Source of the DNA: Vibrio sp. Isolate32
GTDB lineage: Bacteria; Pseudomonadota; Gammaproteobacteria; Enterobacterales; Vibrionaceae
Length of the DNA stretch: 61,399 nt
NCBI RefSeq assembly: GCF_022397955.1
Contig: NZ_JAKEUQ010000021.1
Span: 29,491 to 90,889 of the forward strand
Direction: 5' to 3'
Positions 45,837 through 54,337 of the stretch are shown here, one piece after another. A program made the position numbers and the translations under genes. The notes below the pieces were generated by a model. That model worked only from the letters and a program-made list of their open reading frames with translations. It did no database searches and was not told where the DNA came from. The number at the start of each line of letters is the position of its first letter. The stretch's first letter is position 1.

Positions 45837-46691
45837 GAATTTGCTGGCTGTTTCCCCAGAGTTTTTCTTAAAAAATCGGGCAAAATAAGCAGGGTCTTGA
45901 AAGCCTAACTCGTAAGCGACTTCTTGAACTGACATCGCCGTCAAAATTAATAACCTTCTAGCTTCTTGCATCACTCGCTCCGCCACCAAACGTTTAGACG
46001 CCAGCCCGCTGATCCTTCGACATATATCGTTAAGCCTTGCCGTGGTTAGTCCCATGTTGTCCGCGTAATGGGGCAATGTCCAGTGATCTTTGTAATGCAA
46101 CTCAATGAGTTGATTGAATTGATTAAAGGTATGCACGTTACTGCTTTGGTAAGTCGTATTGGTAGGCTGCGTGTCCGCTAAACGCAGCACATCGATTAGA
46201 ATCAGCTGCAAGATAGACTGACAGGCGCTGTTGCCCATGAACGCTGTAGATTCTTGCTCTTGGAGTAAATAGCTAAACCATGAAATGAGCCGATGAGTGT
46301 CTGGAAGCTCGATACAAAAGGGTTGCATTGCCGTCGACGCAATATCGTTTCGACCTATCTCTATATCTAATAAACGCCATACTAATGTTTGACTTGCAGT
46401 AATCACAAAGCCTGTGGCCTCGTCATCAGTAACAAAAGAGTGAGGCACCGTTGGTGGGGTGAAAAATAGTGTTACACCGTTCTTTGAATAGTGGGATTCA
46501 TCCAATAGAACGTGCGTATTCCCCTCTAAAATACAATGAACCTGATAAAAACGATCGTGGTAGTGGGTAGGCATGTTACGGCCAAAAAACAGGGCGAGGC
46601 TATCTAGTTTTTCAATATGAAAGTCGTTTTCTTCATAACGAGAGTCGTAAACTTTGCCAATATTGATGTTAGGTATAGTGAGAGGCGCCAT
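45819..46691 (-). CDS. hpaA: AraC-family regulator HpaA
   Basis: 290 residues. A cupin-type N-terminal domain (TIPNINIGKVYDSRYEE, FGRNMPTHYHDRFYQVHCI, FFTPPTVPHSFVTDD) precedes the AraC double helix-turn-helix (about 185-288: LPHYADNMGLTTARLNDICR, VQEVAYELGFQDPAYFARFF). This layout matches HpaA, the 4-hydroxyphenylacetate-responsive activator of the hydroxylase gene. It is divergent from the oxygenase gene at 46857, which agrees with that role. Confidence 0.9.
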   Translation of the reverse strand: MAPLTIPNINIGKVYDSRYEENDFHIEKLDSLALFFGRNMPTHYHDRFYQVHCILEGNTHVLLDESHYSKNGVTLFFTPPTVPHSFVTDDEATGFVITASQTLVWRLLDIEIGRNDIASTAMQPFCIELPDTHRLISWFSYLLQEQESTAFMGNSACQSILQLILIDVLRLADTQPTNTTYQSSNVHTFNQFNQLIELHYKDHWTLPHYADNMGLTTARLNDICRRISGLASKRLVAERVMQEARRLLILTAMSVQEVAYELGFQDPAYFARFFKKNSGETASKFRKKEQ

Positions 46692-46705
46692 TCTAAATTT
46701 ACCTT

Positions 46706-46735
46706 GTTCTGTTAATAGTTAATACATTACAGAAC
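46706..46735. promoter_or_regulatory. Inverted repeat in the hpaA-oxygenase gap
   Basis: GTTCTGT (46706-46712) and ACAGAAC (46729-46735) form a perfect 7-bp inverted repeat with 16 bases between, 15 bp upstream of the hpaA start. It is a possible regulator site, but short enough to be chance. Confidence 0.3.
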
Positions 46736-46856
46736 CCTTCGAAAAGTACAAGTGATTAGTTCTAACATCCATTTAACATTATTGATTGCTTACGCATACT
46801 ACTCAGTAATCGCCCAATAGAGATAACGATTCAAGGGCCTCGTTCAAAAGGAATCG

Positions 46857-48029
46857 ATGATGAAAAAACCTAATCCACTATTAGAAAAGCTTCAAACGGT
46901 ACTCCCAAAAATCGCTGAAAATGCGGAACAGGCAGAGCAAGATCGTACTCCGCCAGAAGAGAATATTCGACTATTGCGTGAAATTGGTTTCTTTCGTGCA
47001 TTTCAACCGAAAGCATACAGTGGTCTTGAGGTTTCATTGCCAGAATTTGCAGACTGTGTAGCAGCATTGGCGGGGGCATGTGGTGGTACAGCGTGGAGCG
47101 CAAGCTTGTTGGCTACTCATAGCCACCAAATGGCAATGTTTTCAAAGCAAGCACAAGATGAGTTTTGGGCTGAAGACCCCGGAGCTATAGCAAGCAGCAG
47201 TATAGCCCCATTTGGTAAGATATCAGAAACAGAAGGCGGTGTGATCATTAATGGCGATATGCGTTGGAGTAGTGGTTGTGATCATGCTAATTGGGCGATT
47301 CTTGGCTTTAACCGTTTTGATGCTGATGGAAATAAAAGTTATTGTTTTGGTATTATTCCTCGCAATGAATATAAAATTGTTGATGATTGGTACTCTGCAG
47401 GTATGAAATCCAGTGGCACGAAAACGTTAGAGATTCGTGATGTGTTTATTCCTGAACATCGAATCGAAACTGCGAAAAGCATGATGGAAGGATATTCGTC
47501 TGGCTTTGATCTTTACCCAGACAGCGAGATTTTCTATACCCCATATCGCCCATATTTCGCCTGTGGTTTCTCTGCTATTGGCCTCGGTATCGCTGAACGT
47601 ATGTTGGAAGTGTATAAAGAGCGCCAGAAAACCCGTGTTCGTGCCTATACCGGAGCCAATGTTGGTGTGGCAACACCTGCGTTAATGCGACTGGCAGAAT
47701 CTACCCATCAAGTATTGGCTGCCAGAGCATTATTGGAAAAAACATGGGCCGACCATAAAGATCATGGTGCACGCAAACTGTATCCTTCAGCAGATACACT
47801 TGCGTTCTGGCGAACTAACCAAGCGTATGCAGTAAAGATTTGTATTGAGAGTGTTGATCGCCTGTTTGAAGCATCCGGTGGCATGGTTTGGTTCAATGAC
47901 AACGAAGCCCAGCGTTTATTCCGTGATTCACATATGACCGCTGCTCATGCCTATACCGATTATGACGTGTGTGCACAAATCTTAGGTCGTTCATTAATGG
48001 CGTTAGAACCGGACCCGACGATGGTTTAA
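46857..48029 (+). CDS. Acyl-CoA-dehydrogenase-fold flavin monooxygenase, HPA 3-hydroxylase-like
   Basis: 390 residues of the acyl-CoA dehydrogenase fold, group D two-component monooxygenases (HsaA; C2 oxygenase of Acinetobacter HPA 3-hydroxylase). Features: DRTPPEENIRLLREIGFFRA, ACGGTAWSASLL, the MRWSSGCDHANW flavin region, and the C-terminal LFRDSHMTAAHAYTDYD. In context it should hydroxylate 4-hydroxyphenylacetate to homoprotocatechuate using reduced flavin. It is not the 520-residue HpaB of E. coli. No flavin reductase gene (HpaC or C1 type) is in the window. A double ATG (46857/46860) follows AAAAGGA; the second has the better spacing. Confidence 0.85.
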   Translation: MMKKPNPLLEKLQTVLPKIAENAEQAEQDRTPPEENIRLLREIGFFRAFQPKAYSGLEVSLPEFADCVAALAGACGGTAWSASLLATHSHQMAMFSKQAQDEFWAEDPGAIASSSIAPFGKISETEGGVIINGDMRWSSGCDHANWAILGFNRFDADGNKSYCFGIIPRNEYKIVDDWYSAGMKSSGTKTLEIRDVFIPEHRIETAKSMMEGYSSGFDLYPDSEIFYTPYRPYFACGFSAIGLGIAERMLEVYKERQKTRVRAYTGANVGVATPALMRLAESTHQVLAARALLEKTWADHKDHGARKLYPSADTLAFWRTNQAYAVKICIESVDRLFEASGGMVWFNDNEAQRLFRDSHMTAAHAYTDYDVCAQILGRSLMALEPDPTMV

Positions 48030-48053
48030 TTCATTAACATTATTTATAAAACT

Positions 48054-48084
48054 AAAAGAGACCATCAGCATGGTCTCTTTTTTG
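48054..48084. terminator. Bidirectional terminator after the oxygenase gene
   Basis: AAAAGAGACCAT / ATGGTCTCTTTT perfect stem with a CAGC loop, then T residues; lies between convergent genes. Confidence 0.88.
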
Positions 48085-48113
48085 TTGGTTTTACTAAGAT
48101 CGAACCGAAAAGA

Positions 48114-48950
48114 TTAAAGGTGCTCAGGAAGAATGAGGCCTTGTGGGTTGGCGGTGGTTTGGGTTTGATACTCCATAGGAGTAACACTCACTAATTTTTT
48201 GAACTCGCGTTGAAAATGCGCTTGATCACTGAAACCAAGATCACTTGCTAATTGAGAAAGGTGAAGATCAGTGTGGTGGTTGATTTGATAGATAGCGGTT
48301 TGGCAACGTATAGCGCGACTGAATGCTTTTTGTGTTAGGCCTATATCGTCTCTAAAAATACGTTGTAGTGTTCGTGCTGAATAACCACTGTCATCGGCTA
48401 AATCTTGTATCTGAATGTTTCCTCTTGCATCAATGATCTTACTAATGATGTCCATAGTTAGGTATGAGGTAGGTCGGCATTTTATCTGCTCTATTAGATC
48501 TGAAACAATTTGTGCTCTGTCCATAAAGGTGTGCGCCTGACAAATCTTTTCCAATACACTGTCAGCGTTATAGATTAGATCATGAAGATCCAGCCTGTTT
48601 GACACTAAATCCTGAGGACAAAGCTTAAGCAGGCCAGGCATCACACCAGGTCTGAAACGAACACCAAAATAGTTATGCCCATTCTTGAATTTAGTTTTGC
48701 TAGCTTCTATTGGGGTCCCACAAACATAAGCCTTTGGATCATTATTGTTACAATCAAACAACAAATCCACGCAACCATCGGGTATCGCGGTATCGGTTTT
48801 ATCACTTGCTTGATAGTTGAATGAGTAGAAGTGAGAAGTAAGTGGGGTGTTTTGAGTAATCATAGTACTAAAATGGTTTGCACCTAACATAAACCAAGGT
48901 TGGATAGAACGTAATGAAGAAATATTAAACTCTTGGTTGGTGCTTGACAT
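48114..48950 (-). CDS. AraC-family regulator of the amine-degradation operon
   Basis: 278 residues. The N-terminal domain (DGCVDLLFDC, FGVRFRPGVMPGLLKL) is of the kind found in AraC proteins with a DUF6597-like sensor. The C-terminal AraC domain (about 180-270) has IQIQDLADDSGYSARTLQRI and HLSQLASDLGFSDQAHFQREFKK. ATG at 48950 has AAAGGAAG upstream; the longer frame to 48989 does not. It is divergent from the amine-oxidation genes at 49184, its likely target. The inducer is unknown. Confidence 0.88.
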   Translation of the reverse strand: MSSTNQEFNISSLRSIQPWFMLGANHFSTMITQNTPLTSHFYSFNYQASDKTDTAIPDGCVDLLFDCNNNDPKAYVCGTPIEASKTKFKNGHNYFGVRFRPGVMPGLLKLCPQDLVSNRLDLHDLIYNADSVLEKICQAHTFMDRAQIVSDLIEQIKCRPTSYLTMDIISKIIDARGNIQIQDLADDSGYSARTLQRIFRDDIGLTQKAFSRAIRCQTAIYQINHHTDLHLSQLASDLGFSDQAHFQREFKKLVSVTPMEYQTQTTANPQGLILPEHL

Positions 48951-49183
48951 ACTTTTAACTTCCTTTCTATCAATAAGCCACATTGTCATGTTAGTGGTTT
49001 GTATCCTTACTTGTTAAATTGTTGGTCGTTTTTGTGGGCTTGCTCATAATCTATGTCGCAAAAGTTCAATACCGATAATGCTTCAGCCCTTAATATCAAT
49101 TTTAACCAAGGCGTTTGCTTGTTAGGCGAACCCAAAGTCACTGAAAAGTGCTTAATTATTGATATGAGGAAGTAGGGACTTAT

Positions 49184-50323
49184 ATGTCAACCAACACGAA
49201 AATCGATTTTCTATACCTGTCTGAGCAAGACATGATTAAAGCCGGCGTTACCGATATGCTAGCTTGTGTTGATACCATGGAAGAGATGTTTGAGCTTTTG
49301 TATAAAGGTGATTATCGCATGGCGGGGCCAAACAATGACTCTCATGGTGCCATGGTAACTTTTCCAGATGAGTCGCCATTCCCAAGTATGCCCAAGCCAA
49401 CTGCAGATCGACGTTTAATGGCGATGCCTGCGTATTTAGGCGGAGATTTCGGAACCTGTGGGGTGAAATGGTACGGCTCTAACATCGCGAATCGTGAAAA
49501 AGACCTTCCTCGTTCTATTCTGATGTTTATCTTGAATGATATCGAAACCAGCGCACCGTTGGCGTTCATGTCTGCAAACTTATTATCGGCGTATCGCACT
49601 GGTGCTATACCTGGAGTCGGGGCTCGTCACCTTGCACGAAAAGACTCTAAGGTCATTGGTTTATTAGGTCCAGGTGTCATGGGGAAAACAACCGTATCAG
49701 CCTGCATCGCCGCTTGTCCAAAAATCGACACGATCAAAATTAAGGGTCGCGGTCAAAAGAGCCTTAATAGTTTCTTACATTGGCTGACTGGCACATACCC
49801 TCAGATTTCAAATGTAGAGGTTGTAGACAGTATTGAGGCTGTGGTTCGAGGCTCAGATATTGTCACCTTTTGTAATTCTGGTGAAACAGGTGACCCAAGT
49901 TTATACCCTGAAGTGAAGCGTGAGTGGGTTAAACCGGGGGCGTTTCTTGCTATGCCGGCTAGCTGCAGCCTGGATGAGGGGATGGAACAAAGCGATGTAC
50001 GTAAAGTACTTGATAATACGGGGCTTTATCAAGCTTGGTACGAAGAAGTACCAAAACCTGCTCACAATATAATCCCTCTTGTTGGGGTCCGATTTATGGA
50101 TATGGTTGAAGAAGGAAAGCTAACGCTAAACGATCTTCAAGACCTGGGTGCTATTGTCGCGGGTGATACCTTTGCTCGTCAAAATGACGATGAAATCATC
50201 ATTCTTTCCGTTGGTGGGATGCCGGTGGAGGACGTGGCCTGGGCAACCAAAATCTATCGTAATGCCGTAGATAAAGGCATTGGTGTCAGCCTCAATCTTT
50301 GGGACCAACCTGTACTCAAGTAA
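49184..50323 (+). CDS. Ornithine cyclodeaminase/mu-crystallin family protein, amine-oxidation type
   Basis: 379 residues, somewhat longer than ornithine cyclodeaminase (about 350). Family blocks: RLMAMPAYLGGDFGTCGVKW, LMFILNDIETSAPLAFM, SAYRTGAIPGVGARHLARKD, and the NAD-binding GLLGPGVMGKTTVSAC. Related proteins beside tyramine genes of pseudomonads are, as I recall, named tyramine oxidase subunit B. The gene heads a run with a RidA-like protein and a DadA-like flavoprotein, which supports an aromatic amine as substrate. Whether it acts as a dehydrogenase or a subunit cannot be told from sequence. Confidence 0.8.
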   Translation: MSTNTKIDFLYLSEQDMIKAGVTDMLACVDTMEEMFELLYKGDYRMAGPNNDSHGAMVTFPDESPFPSMPKPTADRRLMAMPAYLGGDFGTCGVKWYGSNIANREKDLPRSILMFILNDIETSAPLAFMSANLLSAYRTGAIPGVGARHLARKDSKVIGLLGPGVMGKTTVSACIAACPKIDTIKIKGRGQKSLNSFLHWLTGTYPQISNVEVVDSIEAVVRGSDIVTFCNSGETGDPSLYPEVKREWVKPGAFLAMPASCSLDEGMEQSDVRKVLDNTGLYQAWYEEVPKPAHNIIPLVGVRFMDMVEEGKLTLNDLQDLGAIVAGDTFARQNDDEIIILSVGGMPVEDVAWATKIYRNAVDKGIGVSLNLWDQPVLK

Positions 50324-50363
50324 GCCACTCGTTAATTTAGTACTTATCAGCAAGGAAGTAAAT

Positions 50364-50786
50364 ATGACACATATTGTAAAGGTTAAAACAGGTTCCAAGT
50401 TTGAAGAGGTAGCAAGCTACTCTCGCATTGTAGCAGTTGATAACTGGATCTTCGTTTCAAATACAGCGGGTCGCAACCCAGAAACTAACCAGATGCCAAG
50501 CGATGTTTTTGAACAGACTGAGCAAGTATTTAAAAACATCGAAAACGCGTTAGGTGCCGTTAACTCATGTCTTCAAGATGTCGTGATATCGAAAGTGTTC
50601 ATTCAAAATCCAGATAACGTATCGGCCGTTATGGAGTTGATAGGAAAAAAATTCAGAGGTGTTGATCCAACGACAACTGTAACCTGCCCACCACTAGGCT
50701 CAACGCTATATGAGGTAGAAATTGAAGTGACGGCTTATCGTGGCGCATCGCACGCTCATGTAGATCAAATCTTACTGTCGCAGTAA
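50364..50786 (+). CDS. RidA-family protein lacking the catalytic Arg
   Basis: 140 residues with the RidA/YjgF fold: VAVDNWIFVSNTAGRNP, FEQTEQVFKNIENALGAV, VISKVFIQNPDNV and the last strand TLYEVEIEVTAYRG. E. coli RidA uses Arg105 in PARSC to hydrolyse enamine/imine intermediates; the matching stretch here is TTTVTCPPLG, with no Arg. It is therefore probably not a standard imine deaminase, but a subfamily member tied to the amine-oxidising flavoprotein next to it. ATG at 50364 follows AAGGAAG. Confidence 0.85.
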   Translation: MTHIVKVKTGSKFEEVASYSRIVAVDNWIFVSNTAGRNPETNQMPSDVFEQTEQVFKNIENALGAVNSCLQDVVISKVFIQNPDNVSAVMELIGKKFRGVDPTTTVTCPPLGSTLYEVEIEVTAYRGASHAHVDQILLSQ

Positions 50787-50836
50787 GCCAATAGAACACC
50801 TTGATTGACGGTAAGAGGGTAAATAGAGGACTTACG

Positions 50837-52129
50837 ATGACAAAAAATATCAAAAAAATTCTCACTCATAACGAGCTACCTAAAGAGACCAGCGTTGTCA
50901 TTATTGGTGGTGGCATAGTTGGCGTAAGTGCCGCGCTGACTTTAGCTGAAAATAATATTCCTGTTGTCTTGATTGAAAAAGGTCACGTTGCGGGTGAGCA
51001 ATCTTCTAGAAACTTAGGTTGGATACGAAAAACAAGTCGTCATTCTGATGATGTGCCCTTAGCGCTCGCCGCAGATAAACTCTGGGCTGGAATGAGTGAA
51101 AGAGTTGGACATGATCTTGGATATAAACAGTCTGGCATTATGTTTTTGGCTGACACCGAAGAACAAATGGGTGTTTACGAGGGGTGGCTTGATTCCGTGA
51201 ATGGTCTGGGTCTCGATTCTCACTTATTAGGCGAAGATAAGGTTAATAAGTTATTGGGAAACAGCCGACGTTCATGGAGTGGCGCTATTTATACGCCATC
51301 CGATGGCCGAGCAGAACCTTGCATTGCTGCCATTAAGATCCTTGAAAAAGCGATAGAAAGAGGTGTAAAGGTTGTTCAGCATTGCGCGGTTCGTGATCTT
51401 ATTCGATCAGGTGGCAAAGTGAGTGGTGTTATCACTGAAAAGGGCGAGATTCGCTGTGAGCATGCCATTCTTGCGGGGGGAGCATGGTCGAGACGTTTCT
51501 TGGGCAACCTAGGGGTCTCCTTGCCAACACTCCCTTTAATTTGCTCGGTAATGAGAACGAAACCTATGCAGGGCCCTACGGATATTGCAGTCGGAGCATC
51601 GAATTTTTCATTTCGTAAACATCAGGACGGTGGCTTTATTATCACACAGAGAGGCGCATTAGATGCTCCTATTTGTTTAGACCACCTGCTAATTGGTCAC
51701 CATTATTTAGGTCAATTAAAACATCAACGAGACGTTTTACGTATCAAGGTGGGTAAGCATCTCATTAATGACTTAAAAATGCCACGACGTTGGAAGGAAG
51801 GAAAAAAATCTCCTTTCGAGAGTGTTCGTACGCTAAATCCAGCACATAACGCTAGCTTGATTAATGAAGCGTTAACAAATTTAAAAAACGCGTATCCAAT
51901 GTTTGAAAATGCAGAAATTGAAGAATCGTGGGCTGGGCTTATTGATGTTACGCCGGACTCAAACCCAGTGATTGATAAGATTGAACATATACCGGGTTTG
52001 GTGGTGGCGACAGGCTTTTCAGGGCATGGCTTTGGTACCGGCCCAGCGGCAGGTCATTTGGCTGCAGATTTGGTGTCGGGCAATCAACCGATTATCGATC
52101 CGACACCTTATCGCTTTAGTCGATTATAA
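50837..52129 (+). CDS. DadA/DAO-family FAD amine oxidoreductase
   Basis: 430 residues. The N-terminal FAD motif VVIIGGGIVGVSAALTLAE ends in VLIEKG; the DAO family blocks EQSSRNLGWIRK, AEPCIAAIKILEKA, ILAGGAWSRRFL and the C-terminal GLVVATGFSGHGFGTGPAAG follow. Such enzymes oxidise primary or secondary amines to imines. With the neighbouring OCD- and RidA-like genes it likely turns tyramine (or a related amine) into the aldehyde. AGAGGA precedes the ATG at 50837. Confidence 0.85.
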   Translation: MTKNIKKILTHNELPKETSVVIIGGGIVGVSAALTLAENNIPVVLIEKGHVAGEQSSRNLGWIRKTSRHSDDVPLALAADKLWAGMSERVGHDLGYKQSGIMFLADTEEQMGVYEGWLDSVNGLGLDSHLLGEDKVNKLLGNSRRSWSGAIYTPSDGRAEPCIAAIKILEKAIERGVKVVQHCAVRDLIRSGGKVSGVITEKGEIRCEHAILAGGAWSRRFLGNLGVSLPTLPLICSVMRTKPMQGPTDIAVGASNFSFRKHQDGGFIITQRGALDAPICLDHLLIGHHYLGQLKHQRDVLRIKVGKHLINDLKMPRRWKEGKKSPFESVRTLNPAHNASLINEALTNLKNAYPMFENAEIEESWAGLIDVTPDSNPVIDKIEHIPGLVVATGFSGHGFGTGPAAGHLAADLVSGNQPIIDPTPYRFSRL

Positions 52130-52186
52130 GCTTGAGTGCAAATTTTCAGCGGATCGATTCAACTAAATGTAGGGAGATGTCTGTCA

Positions 52187-52663
52187 ATGAAGAGTAATGC
52201 AATTATTTATGCGTCTGATGCAAGTAATGGTAGTCGACAGGTATTTGAGTTTGCTATTAGCCAAGCAATAAAACATCAATCTCAGATAATTTACGTACAT
52301 GCGGTGAACAAAGCCAATAGCGTGATGACAGAAATTGCTTTCTCTTATTTACCGGGTGACGTTGATCAGTGTCATTCTCGTAAAAAAAAACAGGAACTAA
52401 TCGAAAATATCAAACAGAGAATAAATAGGTTTTTAACAGAACGTTTATCTGAATTAGATGAAAATGTTAAATTTTCTGTTTGTGTTCAGTTTGGAGAACC
52501 CGAAGAGGTGATTATTAATACGGCTAGGCATTTTAATGCAGAGCTAATTGTGATGGGAATCCGGAAGTCAGGCGAACTCTCGAGAGTTTTTCTTGGATCA
52601 ACGCCAGCCAAGGTATTAAGGCAAAGTACTATTCCAGTGCTGATCGTACCTATCACAAATTAA
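52187..52663 (+). CDS. UspA-family nucleotide-binding protein
   Basis: A 158-residue universal stress protein fold: NAIIYASDASNGSRQVFEF at the start and the ATP-loop region VMGIRKSGELSRVFLGSTPAKVL, with the spacing G-x2-G-x9-G-(S/T) nearly kept, then IPVLIVP. AGGGAG lies before the ATG. It is followed 55 bases later by tctC. Usp proteins near solute transporters (for example TeaD with the ectoine TRAP system) tune transporter activity through ATP; a similar job here is an inference. Confidence 0.85.
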   Translation: MKSNAIIYASDASNGSRQVFEFAISQAIKHQSQIIYVHAVNKANSVMTEIAFSYLPGDVDQCHSRKKKQELIENIKQRINRFLTERLSELDENVKFSVCVQFGEPEEVIINTARHFNAELIVMGIRKSGELSRVFLGSTPAKVLRQSTIPVLIVPITN

Positions 52664-52718
52664 TTATAGTTTTTTAGTCAATGTCAGTATTTAAAGAAAC
52701 AAAGAATAAGGAATGAAT

Positions 52719-53657
52719 ATGAAAAGGATTAACCTAATATTAATAGCTATATTTGTATTATTGCTTTCGCCATTAACAACGTTCGCTGCTGATTATCCGC
52801 ACCGCCCAGTCAAATATATTGTGCCATGGCCTCCAGGTGATTTGGAAGATGTGTTAACTCGAATTATCGCGGAAGAGATGTCTAAAGAGACAGGTAAGCC
52901 GGCTACTGTAGTCAATAAGCCTGGTGGTGCAGGCATTGTTGGCGCTGCAGAGGTATCGCGTGCTCGAGCTGACGGTTTAACTATTGGTTCTTTTGTAGCT
53001 GATATACTAACGACTCATATCTTATCGGGTAACGCGCCGTTTGATCAGTCGACCTTTGAACCTGTCGGTATTTTCTTAGACTATCCATTTGTTATTGCTG
53101 TTAAAGCAGATGCACCATACAACAACATGCAAGAGCTCGCTGAATACTCAAAGAATAACAACCTCTCATTAGCACACTTTGGTTATCAAGCGCTACCAAC
53201 GGCAATTACTTTTAAAGCGGCAGATGAAATTGGTCTTAAGTTCTCTTCTAATGCACCTTTTGATTCGATTGATTGCTCAACACTTGCCAATGGTGATGCT
53301 GATGTGGTGAATACTGTGACTCAAACTATTCTTTCGTGTCTAAAGTCAGGTGACGTAAAAATTATCGCATCGATTACGCACGAGCGTTTAAGTATTAGCC
53401 CGGATGTTGCAACACTTGAGGAACAAACAGGCGTACCACAAACGACATGGAATGGTTTGTTCGTGAAGAAAGGAACACCTGAAAAGGTGAAAAACGTGAT
53501 TGCTGAAATCGCTCAAAAAGCCCTAGCAACAGAAAGAGTTGAGAACCTAAGTCAAAATACGGGTGCAAGTGTATTTTGGATTGGTGGTCAAGAAGCTCAG
53601 GATGTAATTGCCAATGACTTTGCAAGTGCTAAAGAACTTCTTGATTATATGAAGTGA
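52719..53657 (+). CDS. tctC: Tripartite tricarboxylate transporter binding protein TctC
   Basis: A 312-residue periplasmic binding protein with a cleavable signal (MKRINLILIAIFVLLLSPLTTFA, cut before ADYP). The Bug/TctC family motif YIVPWPPGDLEDVLTRII and VVNKPGGAGIVGAAEVSRARADGLTIGSF are clear. It captures a carboxylate ligand for TctAB. The start at 52719 is chosen because AAGGA abuts the ATG at 52713. The Glu in GDLED differs from the usual GGxxD loop and may reflect another ligand. Confidence 0.93.
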   Translation: MKRINLILIAIFVLLLSPLTTFAADYPHRPVKYIVPWPPGDLEDVLTRIIAEEMSKETGKPATVVNKPGGAGIVGAAEVSRARADGLTIGSFVADILTTHILSGNAPFDQSTFEPVGIFLDYPFVIAVKADAPYNNMQELAEYSKNNNLSLAHFGYQALPTAITFKAADEIGLKFSSNAPFDSIDCSTLANGDADVVNTVTQTILSCLKSGDVKIIASITHERLSISPDVATLEEQTGVPQTTWNGLFVKKGTPEKVKNVIAEIAQKALATERVENLSQNTGASVFWIGGQEAQDVIANDFASAKELLDYMK

Positions 53658-53720
53658 TTGAAAGAATGGGCTAGGTGGTTAGTAACCACTGGCCTATAGA
53701 GCATGTTAAGGGAGGTTTTT

Positions 53721-54308
53721 ATGGCTATTGAAATAAAAGAGCTGAACCTAGAGCAATCGGAAGAGAATATTTCGGCTACTTCCGCTCTTCCATCGCATTA
53801 TTATTTCTATCTATTATCATTTATAGGTTCGGTGATCTTGATTTTATTGCAGCCAAGCCAAGCTAAAGAAGTTGCTCATGCCTATGGCTGGTTTTCTCAG
53901 CCTTACATTGCGCCATTTGTCGGGCTGGGTATCATCGCATTATTCAGTGGAACTTATACGCTGATTTATACGATTAAATTTTTTAAATATTTACGAATGA
54001 TTAACCCGATTGAGCTAGGTTTTAAGGTGGTGAGTAAATATAGGACTGCGGTTATTATTAGTGGTTTCTTTATTTTATATATTTCCAGTTTATCCATCAT
54101 TGGTTTTGCGTTATCAAGTTTTTTTCTAATTTTATCTATGTTGTGGATTAGCAACTTATTTACACGGTTTTGGGTTGTGACTTCATTATTTTCTGTGATC
54201 GCAATTATTTTAATATTTAGAGTTGCTGTGAACCTATGGCTTCCCGATGTGTGGTTATATTCTTTGTTTCCAGAAGAAATGTCTGATTTTGCAAATATGT
54301 ACTTGTAG
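53721..54308 (+). CDS. tctB: Tripartite tricarboxylate transporter small subunit TctB
   Basis: 195 residues with about four membrane helices and a charged N-terminal tail (about 1-25, Glu-rich). Position between tctC and tctA, size and hydrophobicity fit TctB, a poorly conserved subunit. GGGAGG precedes ATG at 53721; the earlier in-frame ATG at 53703 has no site. Confidence 0.85.
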   Translation: MAIEIKELNLEQSEENISATSALPSHYYFYLLSFIGSVILILLQPSQAKEVAHAYGWFSQPYIAPFVGLGIIALFSGTYTLIYTIKFFKYLRMINPIELGFKVVSKYRTAVIISGFFILYISSLSIIGFALSSFFLILSMLWISNLFTRFWVVTSLFSVIAIILIFRVAVNLWLPDVWLYSLFPEEMSDFANMYL

Positions 54309-54337
54309 TGAGTGTAAATAATAAGTGAACTGTATTT

